64,000 nt of DNA from Bacteroides mediterraneensis (GTDB taxonomy: Bacteria; Bacteroidota; Bacteroidia; Bacteroidales; Bacteroidaceae): assembly GCF_900128455.1 (NCBI RefSeq), contig NZ_LT635783.1, positions 2,257,935-2,321,934 of the forward strand, given 5' to 3'. The translations under genes and the position numbers were made by a program. Numbering within the stretch: the stretch's first letter is position 1; each line of letters begins with the position of its first letter. The notes under the pieces were generated by a model, which searched no databases, had not been told where the DNA came from, and worked only from the letters and a program-made list of their open reading frames with translations. Below are positions 58,049-64,000 of this stretch, one piece after another.

Positions 58049-60100
58049 ATGCAGAAAGGTAATATCGGGGTTACAACAGAGAACATCTTCCCCATCATCA
58101 AGAAATTTTTGTACAGCGACCATGAAATATTCCTCCGCGAGCTGGTTTCAAACGCCGTGGATGCCACTCAAAAACTGAAAACACTGGCGGCTACCGGTGA
58201 GTTCAAAGGGGAACTGGGCGATTTGACCGTCCGCGTAAAAGCCGACAAGGACAACGGTACCATCACCATCAGCGACCGTGGTCTGGGTATGACGGCCGAG
58301 GAAATCGACAAATACATCAACCAGATTGCCTTCTCCGGCGCCAACGACTTCCTGGAGAAATACAAGGACGATGCCAACGCCATCATCGGTCACTTCGGTC
58401 TGGGATTCTACTCTGCCTTCATGGTGGCCAAGAAAGTGGAAATCATCACCCGTTCTTATAAGGATGACGCCAAAGCCATGAAATGGAGTTGTGACGGTAG
58501 TCCTGAGTTTACCCTCGAAGAAACAGAACGTAACGACCGGGGTACCGACATCATCCTGTATGTGGACGACGATTGCAAGGAATTCCTGGAAGATTCTCGT
58601 CTGCAGGGCTTGCTGACTAAGTATTGCCACTTCCTTCCGGTACCGGTAGCTTTCGGCAAGAAGAAAGAATGGAAAGATGGCAAGCAGGTAGAAACGGAAG
58701 AAGACAACCTGATTAACGACACTTGTCCTATCTGGACCAAGAAGCCGTCGGAACTGAAGGAAGAAGACTACAAGAAGTTCTATCGCGACTTGTATCCGAT
58801 GGCCGACGAACCGCTGTTCTGGATTCACCTGAACGTGGACTATCCGTTCAACCTGACGGGTGTGCTTTACTTCCCGAAAATCAAGAGCAACATCGACCTG
58901 CAACGTAACAAGATTCAGTTGTATTGCAATCAGGTATATGTGACCGACTCTGTAGAAGGCATCGTTCCGGACTTCCTGACCCTGCTTCACGGTGTCATCG
59001 ACTCACCGGATATTCCATTGAACGTTTCCCGTTCTTACCTGCAGAGCGATTCGAACGTGAAGAAGATTTCGACTTACATCACCAAAAAGGTGGCCGACCG
59101 TCTGCAATCTATCTTCAAGAACGACCGGAAAGAGTTTGAAGAAAAATGGGACGACCTGAAAATCTTCATCAACTACGGTATGCTGACGCAGGAAGACTTC
59201 TACGAAAAGGCTTCCAAGTTTGCCCTGTTCAAGGATACAGACAACAAATATTATACGTTCGAGGAATACCAGACCCTCATCAAGGACAGCCAGACCGACA
59301 AGGACGGCAACCTGATTTATCTGTATGCCAACAACGCCGACGAGCAGTACACTTACATTGACGCCGCCAAGAACAAAGGCTACAACGTGCTGTTGCTCGA
59401 CGGCCAGCTGGATGTGCCGATGATCAACATGCTGGAACAGAAGTTCGAAAAGAGCCACTTCACCCGTGTGGATAGTGACATCATCGACCGCCTGATTGTG
59501 AAGGAAGAGCAGAAAGGCGAAGAACTTCCGCAAGACAAGCAGGAAGTGCTCAGCACCTTGTTCAAAGGCCAGATGCCGAAAGTGAAGAAGACCGAGTTCC
59601 ACGTAGAGGCACACGCCTTGGGCGAAAGCGGCGCTCCGATTGTCATCACACAGGCCGAATACATGCGCCGTATGAAGGATATGGCCAGCATCCAGCCAGG
59701 CATGAGCTTCTATGGCGAAATGCCGGACATGTTCAACCTGGTACTGAACACTGACCATCGTCTGATTAAGCAGGTATTGAGCGAAGCAGAAAGCGCTTGT
59801 GCCGAGAAACTGGTGCCGGTGGAATCTGAACTTGCCATGCTGACTTTGCGCCGCAACGAGTTGCACAAGGCACAGGAAGGCAAGAAGGACGAGGAAATTC
59901 CGACCACGGAGAAAGACGAACTGAAAGACGTGGAGAAGAAAATCGACGCCCAGAAGGCTGAGAAGGAAAACATCCTCAACGGCTATGCCGCCGACAACAA
60001 AGTGGTTCACCAGCTCATCGACCTGGCTCTGTTGCAGAACAACATGTTGAAAGGAGAAGCCCTGACCAATTTCGTGAAACGAAGCGTGGAAATGATTTAA
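58049..60100 (+). CDS. htpG: Hsp90 chaperone HtpG
   Basis: This 683-residue chaperone has the Hsp90 N-terminal ATPase domain (FLRELVSNAVDA, DRGLGMTAEEI, HFGLGFYSAFMV), the middle domain (PFNLTGVLYFPKIKS) and a C-terminal dimerisation domain. A charged insert (EEIPTTEKDELKDVEKKID, near 630) is present in the C-terminal part. Its own terminator lies 19 bp after the stop. Hsp90 helps fold and stabilise client proteins, especially under stress. Confidence 0.95.
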   Translation: MQKGNIGVTTENIFPIIKKFLYSDHEIFLRELVSNAVDATQKLKTLAATGEFKGELGDLTVRVKADKDNGTITISDRGLGMTAEEIDKYINQIAFSGANDFLEKYKDDANAIIGHFGLGFYSAFMVAKKVEIITRSYKDDAKAMKWSCDGSPEFTLEETERNDRGTDIILYVDDDCKEFLEDSRLQGLLTKYCHFLPVPVAFGKKKEWKDGKQVETEEDNLINDTCPIWTKKPSELKEEDYKKFYRDLYPMADEPLFWIHLNVDYPFNLTGVLYFPKIKSNIDLQRNKIQLYCNQVYVTDSVEGIVPDFLTLLHGVIDSPDIPLNVSRSYLQSDSNVKKISTYITKKVADRLQSIFKNDRKEFEEKWDDLKIFINYGMLTQEDFYEKASKFALFKDTDNKYYTFEEYQTLIKDSQTDKDGNLIYLYANNADEQYTYIDAAKNKGYNVLLLDGQLDVPMINMLEQKFEKSHFTRVDSDIIDRLIVKEEQKGEELPQDKQEVLSTLFKGQMPKVKKTEFHVEAHALGESGAPIVITQAEYMRRMKDMASIQPGMSFYGEMPDMFNLVLNTDHRLIKQVLSEAESACAEKLVPVESELAMLTLRRNELHKAQEGKKDEEIPTTEKDELKDVEKKIDAQKAEKENILNGYAADNKVVHQLIDLALLQNNMLKGEALTNFVKRSVEMI

Positions 60101-60119
60101 TTTACCCCTCAAAATAGGG

Positions 60120-60157
60120 AAAGCCATTCCTGCAAGCCCGCAGGGATGGCTTTTTTT
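60120..60157 (+). terminator. Terminator after htpG
   Basis: The arms aaagccatccctgc-like (aaagccattcctgc) and gcagggatggcttt form a strong hairpin followed by a run of T. Confidence 0.85.
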
Positions 60158-60191
60158 GTGCCTTTTATGCCATCGGATAGAAGATAATTTG

Positions 60192-60199
60192 TACATTTG
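60192..60199 (+). promoter_or_regulatory. Candidate -7 box for serB
   Basis: TACATTTG matches TAnnTTTG, 27 bp upstream of the serB start. No clear -33 element was seen. Confidence 0.5.
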
Positions 60200-60225
60200 C
60201 AAAGATATCACGCAAACAAACAACC

Positions 60226-61458
60226 ATGGAAAACAAAACTGAATTGATATTAATCCGTATCAGCGGAGTGGACAGGCCGGGGCTGACCGCATCGGTGACC
60301 GCAATCTTATCGAAATACCAAGTAGACATTATGGACATCGGACAGGCCGACATCCACAGTACCCTGTCGCTGGGCATTCTTTTCAAATGCTCCGACAAAG
60401 ATTCCGGAAATATCATGAAGGAATTGCTTTTCAAGGCATCGGATTTGGGCATCAACATCCGCTTCTACCCCATCAGCGCGGAGGAATATGAAACATGGGT
60501 GAACCTGCAAGGCAAAAACCGTTACATCCTGACCCTGCTGGGTCGGAAGCTGACCGCTGAACAGATTGCCGGTGCCACGCGGATTCTGGCGGAGCAACAA
60601 CTGAACATCGACGGCATCCGCCGTCTGACAGGACGTATCCCGCTCGATGAGAAAAAAGCCAATGTGCGGGCCTGCATCGAATTCTCGGTCAGAGGCACTC
60701 CGAAAGACCGCGAAGCCCTGCAGAGCCAGCTGATGCAGCTGAGTTCGTCGCTGGGTATGGACTTCTCCTTCCAGCAGGACAACATGTACCGCCGCATGCG
60801 CCGACTCATCTGTTTCGATATGGATTCTACCCTGATTGAAACGGAGGTCATCGACGAACTGGCCATGCGGGCCGGTGTGGGCGACCAGGTAAAGGCCATC
60901 ACGGAAAGGGCCATGCGGGGAGAAATCGACTTCTGCGAAAGTTTCAAGGAACGGGTGGCCCTGCTCAAAGGCTTGGATGAAAGCGTGATGCGCGACATCG
61001 CCGAACATCTGCCCATTACCGAAGGCGTGGAACGCCTGATGTTCGTGCTCAAACGCTACGGCTACAAGATTGCCATCCTCTCGGGAGGATTCACTTACTT
61101 CGGCAACTACCTGAAAGACAAGTTCGGCATCGACTACGTGTATGCCAACCAGCTGGAAATCGTGGATGGAAAACTGACCGGACGTTACCTGGGCGACATC
61201 GTGGACGGCAAGCGGAAAGCCGAACTCCTGCAACTGCTGGCACAGGTGGAGAAGGTGGACATCGCACAGACCATTGCTGTGGGCGACGGAGCCAACGACC
61301 TGCCGATGCTCTCCGTAGCGGGACTGGGAATCGCCTTCCACGCCAAACCGAAAGTAGTAGCCAATGCACAGCAGTCCATCAACACCATCGGAATCGACGG
61401 GGTACTCTACTTCCTGGGATTCAAGGATTCTTACCTCGACGAACGGGGAAAACTATAA
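60226..61458 (+). CDS. serB: Phosphoserine phosphatase SerB with ACT domains
   Basis: This 410-residue enzyme makes serine from phosphoserine. It has two N-terminal ACT-like domains (about residues 1-90 and 95-170), then a HAD phosphatase domain with the catalytic DMDSTL (near 198), the AILSGGFTYF motif and GDGANDLPMLSVAGLGIAFHAKP. ACT domains often sense amino acids, so serine feedback is plausible. It is followed 21 bp later by the DEAD-box gene. Confidence 0.94.
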   Translation: MENKTELILIRISGVDRPGLTASVTAILSKYQVDIMDIGQADIHSTLSLGILFKCSDKDSGNIMKELLFKASDLGINIRFYPISAEEYETWVNLQGKNRYILTLLGRKLTAEQIAGATRILAEQQLNIDGIRRLTGRIPLDEKKANVRACIEFSVRGTPKDREALQSQLMQLSSSLGMDFSFQQDNMYRRMRRLICFDMDSTLIETEVIDELAMRAGVGDQVKAITERAMRGEIDFCESFKERVALLKGLDESVMRDIAEHLPITEGVERLMFVLKRYGYKIAILSGGFTYFGNYLKDKFGIDYVYANQLEIVDGKLTGRYLGDIVDGKRKAELLQLLAQVEKVDIAQTIAVGDGANDLPMLSVAGLGIAFHAKPKVVANAQQSINTIGIDGVLYFLGFKDSYLDERGKL

Positions 61459-61479
61459 CGACAAGCATAAAACCAAGAT

Positions 61480-62757
61480 ATGAAGTTTTCAGAACTGAAC
61501 TTAGAAGATAGCGTCCTCGATGCATTGGACGCCATGAATTTCCAGGAATGTACGCCCGTGCAGGAACACACCATTCCGGTCATCCTGGAAGGAAAAGACC
61601 TGATTGGCGTGGCCCAGACAGGTACGGGGAAAACAGCAGCTTATCTGCTCCCGGTGTTGAACCAGTTGAGCAAGGGAGGCTATCCGGAAGATGCCATCAA
61701 CTGTATCATCATGTCGCCCACCCGTGAGCTGGCCATGCAGATTGACCAGCAAATGGAGGGTTTTTCGTATTTCATGCCCGTTTCGAGCGTGGCGGTGTAC
61801 GGAGGAAACGACGGCATCCGCTTTGAACAGGAGAAAAAGGGACTGACCCTGGGGGCCGATGTGGTCATCGCCACTCCCGGACGACTCATCAGTCACCTGA
61901 GTCTGGGATACGTGGACTTGTCGAAGGTATCGTTCTTCATCCTCGACGAAGCCGACCGAATGCTCGACATGGGATTTGCGGAAGACATCATGCAGATTGT
62001 GAAATACCTCCCCAAGGAACGGCAGACCATCATGTTCTCGGCTACCATGCCGACCAAAATCCAACAGCTGGCCAAGACCATCCTTCACGACCCGGTGGAA
62101 GTGAAACTGGCGGTATCCAAACCGGCGGACAAGATTATCCAGGCGGCCTACATCTGCTACGAGGCACAGAAGTTGGGCATCATCCAGTCACTCTTCCAGT
62201 CGCAGGAGCCGGAACGGGTGATTATCTTTGCTTCTTCCAAGCTGAAGGTGAAGGAAGTGACCAAGGCCCTGAAGCGGATGAAGCTGAACGTGGGCGAAAT
62301 GCACTCCGACCTGGAACAGAGCCAGCGGGAAGAAATCATGCACGAGTTCCGCAACCGCCGCATTGACATTCTGGTAGCTACCGACATCGTGGCCCGCGGT
62401 ATCGACATCGACGACATCCGTCTGGTCATCAACTACGACGTACCGCACGACAGCGAGGACTATGTACACCGCATCGGACGTACGGCCCGCGCCAACAACG
62501 ACGGATGTGCCATCACGTTTGTGAGCGAAACGGAACAGACCCGATTCAAACAGATTGAGAATTTCCTGGGAAAAGATATTTACAAGCTCCCCTTGCCCGA
62601 AGAAGTGGGCGAAGGCCCGGCTTATGCTCCCCGTACTTCCAAGAAAGGCGGAGGCAACAAGCAGGTCAAGAATTTCTCCCGCAACAAAAAAGGCGGATGG
62701 AAGAAAAAGGGAGGTAACCAGCAGAAAAAACAAGGCGAACGAACGGTGAAGAACTAA
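61480..62757 (+). CDS. DEAD-box RNA helicase
   Basis: This 425-residue helicase has the full DEAD-box set: the Q motif region (FQECTPVQEHTIP), AQTGTGKTAA, SPTRELAMQ, LDEADRMLD, SATMP, and HRIGRTARA. The C-terminal 50 residues are Lys/Gly/Gln-rich and basic, typical of RNA-binding tails. It resembles RhlE/CsdA helicases of ribosome assembly or cold adaptation. It is in one unit with serB and ends at a strong terminator. Confidence 0.93.
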   Translation: MKFSELNLEDSVLDALDAMNFQECTPVQEHTIPVILEGKDLIGVAQTGTGKTAAYLLPVLNQLSKGGYPEDAINCIIMSPTRELAMQIDQQMEGFSYFMPVSSVAVYGGNDGIRFEQEKKGLTLGADVVIATPGRLISHLSLGYVDLSKVSFFILDEADRMLDMGFAEDIMQIVKYLPKERQTIMFSATMPTKIQQLAKTILHDPVEVKLAVSKPADKIIQAAYICYEAQKLGIIQSLFQSQEPERVIIFASSKLKVKEVTKALKRMKLNVGEMHSDLEQSQREEIMHEFRNRRIDILVATDIVARGIDIDDIRLVINYDVPHDSEDYVHRIGRTARANNDGCAITFVSETEQTRFKQIENFLGKDIYKLPLPEEVGEGPAYAPRTSKKGGGNKQVKNFSRNKKGGWKKKGGNQQKKQGERTVKN

Positions 62758-62787
62758 AATCCATCCGTTTGTGTTTCTCTACAAGAA

Positions 62788-62838
62788 ACCCGGATAAGTG
62801 CCACGTAAATAGAATCAGGCACTTGTCCGGGCTTTTTT
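62788..62838 (+). terminator. Terminator after the DEAD-box gene
   Basis: The arms cccggataagtgcc and ggcacttgtccggg form a 14-bp stem with one mismatched pair, followed by a T run. Confidence 0.85.
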
Positions 62839-63016
62839 GTCGGCCAAATCAGGCTTCGGGAAAAAGAACTATCATCCGATTTTTTCTGTTCACGAAAACG
62901 ACGTCCCTCATATCACCAACCTCCATCACTATTCTCAAACGAACACAACAAACTGAATCACAACCGATTACCACACACCTTTAAAGTCTTACTTTCGGCC
63001 TGAACAACACATAAAA
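62839..63016. other. Intergenic region without a gene
   Basis: This stretch between the DEAD-box terminator and the repeat array holds no ORF, promoter or RNA gene that I can support. Confidence 0.5.
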
Positions 63017-63120
63017 AAACGCAAGTGCGTTTGCTCTTAAACGTACTTGCGTTTTACCTAAAACGCACTTGCGTTTGGAATGAAACGCACTTGCGTTTAA
63101 GTCCAAACGTAAAGGCGTTT
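63017..63120. repeat. Five near-palindromes in a strict 22-bp array
   Basis: The 16-bp unit aaacgcacttgcgttt, or a close variant, starts at 63017, 63039, 63061, 63083 and 63105, exactly 22 bp apart. The arms aaacgca/tgcgttt are inverted repeats. The 6-bp spacers gctctt, taccta, ggaatg and aagtcc are all different. Units three and four are identical. The array ends 2 bp before the ABC-F stop codon. Confidence 0.95.
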
Positions 63121-63122
63121 TT

Positions 63123-64000
63123 TCAGCCCTCAATTTCACTCAATTCCAGCCAGCGCATGGTCTTCTCGTCGAGCTCGTCGTTCAGGGCTGGCAGACGCTT
63201 CGACTTCTCGGTCAGTTCGTCTACACTCAACGTACCACTGCACAAGTCGGCTTCCAACAGTTTCTTTTCCTCCTCCAGGGTAGCAATGTCTTTTTCCAGC
63301 TGTTCCAACTCTTTCCGCTCCTTGAACGTCAGGCGGCGTTTTTCGTTCAACCGGACACGCTGGGTCTTTTCCTCCTTCGGTTTGGCGGCCTCCTTATCGT
63401 GTTCCGCCTTGGCCAGCTTCCAGTCGCGGTAGTCGGAATAATTGCCCGGGAAATCTCGGATGTCACCCTGACCTTTGAACACCAGCAGATGGTCGACCAC
63501 CTTGTCCATGAAATAGCGGTCGTGACTCACCACGATGACACATCCCTTGAAGTTCTGCAAATATTCCTCCAGCACCTGTAAGGTCACGATATCCAGGTCG
63601 TTGGTCGGCTCGTCGAGTACCAGGAAGTTCGGGTTCCGCATCAGCACCGTACAGAGATACAGACGACGGCGTTCTCCCCCGCTCAGCTTGTACACATAGC
63701 TGTGCTGTGTTTCGGGAGTGAACAAAAAATGCTGCAGGAACTGCGAAGCCGTGAGCCGCTTGCCGTTGCCCAGTTCAATCACCTCGGCAATGTCGGTAAT
63801 CACGTCAATCACCTTCATCTGCTCGTTGAACTTCAGTCCCTCCTGCGAGTAATAACCGAAACGGACGCTCTCGCCGATGTCCAGTGTCCCGCTGTCCGCC
63901 TTCTCCAGTCCCATCAGAATCTTGATGAACGTGGACTTGCCGGTACCGTTGTTGCCCACGATACCCATCTTCTCATAACGGGCAAAAACGTACGAAAAAT
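63123..64000 (-). CDS. uup: Uup-type ABC-F ATPase, 3' part
   Basis: The frame continues in from the right edge (FSYVFARYEKMGIVGNNG), so the ATG at 63968 is internal. About 290 C-terminal residues are visible: the second ABC domain with Walker A GNNGTGKST, signature LSGGERRRL, Walker B LVLDEPTNDLD and the H-loop VSHDRYFMD, then a coiled-coil C-terminal domain (KERKELEQLEKDIATLEEEK) as in Uup. ABC-F proteins act on ribosomes or DNA rather than transporting. The first ABC domain is outside the window. Confidence 0.9.
   Translation of the reverse strand, partial: FSYVFARYEKMGIVGNNGTGKSTFIKILMGLEKADSGTLDIGESVRFGYYSQEGLKFNEQMKVIDVITDIAEVIELGNGKRLTASQFLQHFLFTPETQHSYVYKLSGGERRRLYLCTVLMRNPNFLVLDEPTNDLDIVTLQVLEEYLQNFKGCVIVVSHDRYFMDKVVDHLLVFKGQGDIRDFPGNYSDYRDWKLAKAEHDKEAAKPKEEKTQRVRLNEKRRLTFKERKELEQLEKDIATLEEEKKLLEADLCSGTLSVDELTEKSKRLPALNDELDEKTMRWLELSEIEG

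Noticed and set aside
63017-63120. Possible CRISPR array
   Set aside because: Units are 16-bp palindromes with 6-bp spacers, far shorter than CRISPR repeats and spacers, and no cas gene is near.

Overview
The window looks like a chromosomal segment of a gut Bacteroidales bacterium, most likely Bacteroides or Phocaeicola. The pointers are a complete Bat aerotolerance operon, a bacterial serine palmitoyltransferase, many promoters with the Bacteroides -7 box TAnnTTTG, a Bacteroidetes-type ftsY-rimO-HU gene string, and IS66 and IS21 elements with Bacteroides-like proteins. No rRNA, tRNA or CRISPR array was seen.

Layout. 1-733: the first part of an IS66-family element that runs off the left edge. 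0.85-3.2 kb: a DUF2007-Usp stress protein, a small DNA-binding protein and a PAP2 phosphatase. 3.2-11.7 kb (minus strand): the operon moxR, DUF58, BatD-like, batA, batB, batC, batD, batE, probably ending in the PAP2 gene. 11.9-19.1 kb (minus): core genes map, tsaD, pncC, rpmB, rpmG, a 51-residue DUF4295 protein, ftsY, rimO, HU, and an unusual HU-transmembrane-LysM protein. 19.3-20.3 kb: a winged-helix protein and an MgtC-like membrane protein, converging on a shared terminator.

20.5-38.6 kb is the accessory region. A complete IS66 element (20495-25831, 8-bp target duplication aaacaatc) carries a complete IS21 element (22588-25410, 6-bp duplication ggtaaa) inside its tnpC. Next to it is a visibly AT-rich seven-gene minus-strand operon (25980-38536): a C-protein-like XRE regulator, a PLD-nuclease/SNF2-helicase fusion, a large Eco57I-type adenine methylase, a RecF/SMC-like ATPase, a protein with a restriction-endonuclease-like N-terminus, an ABC-three-component middle component, and a DUF3732 zinc-hook ABC ATPase. 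Gaps between these genes run from an 8-bp overlap to 11 bp, so they are probably made together. I read this as a composite defence locus joining an ATP-dependent restriction-modification core to an ABC-three-component module. I do not recognise the whole combination as a named system, and it is the main finding.

38.9-64 kb is housekeeping again: Cof phosphatase, DUF2148 protein, a 37-residue basic protein, serine palmitoyltransferase divergent from a diacylglycerol-kinase-like gene, TrmN6, lon-tgt-LptF/G, a dienelactone-hydrolase-like enzyme with an AraC regulator, a TPR protein with gyrA, clpC, htpG, serB with a DEAD-box helicase, and the 3' part of a Uup-type ABC-F gene. Notable details are Leu at GyrA residue 82 (a quinolone-resistance position), two near-palindromic arrays with a 22-bp period (about 38.73-38.81 and 63.02-63.12 kb), and a Tgt that lacks the usual zinc cysteines.
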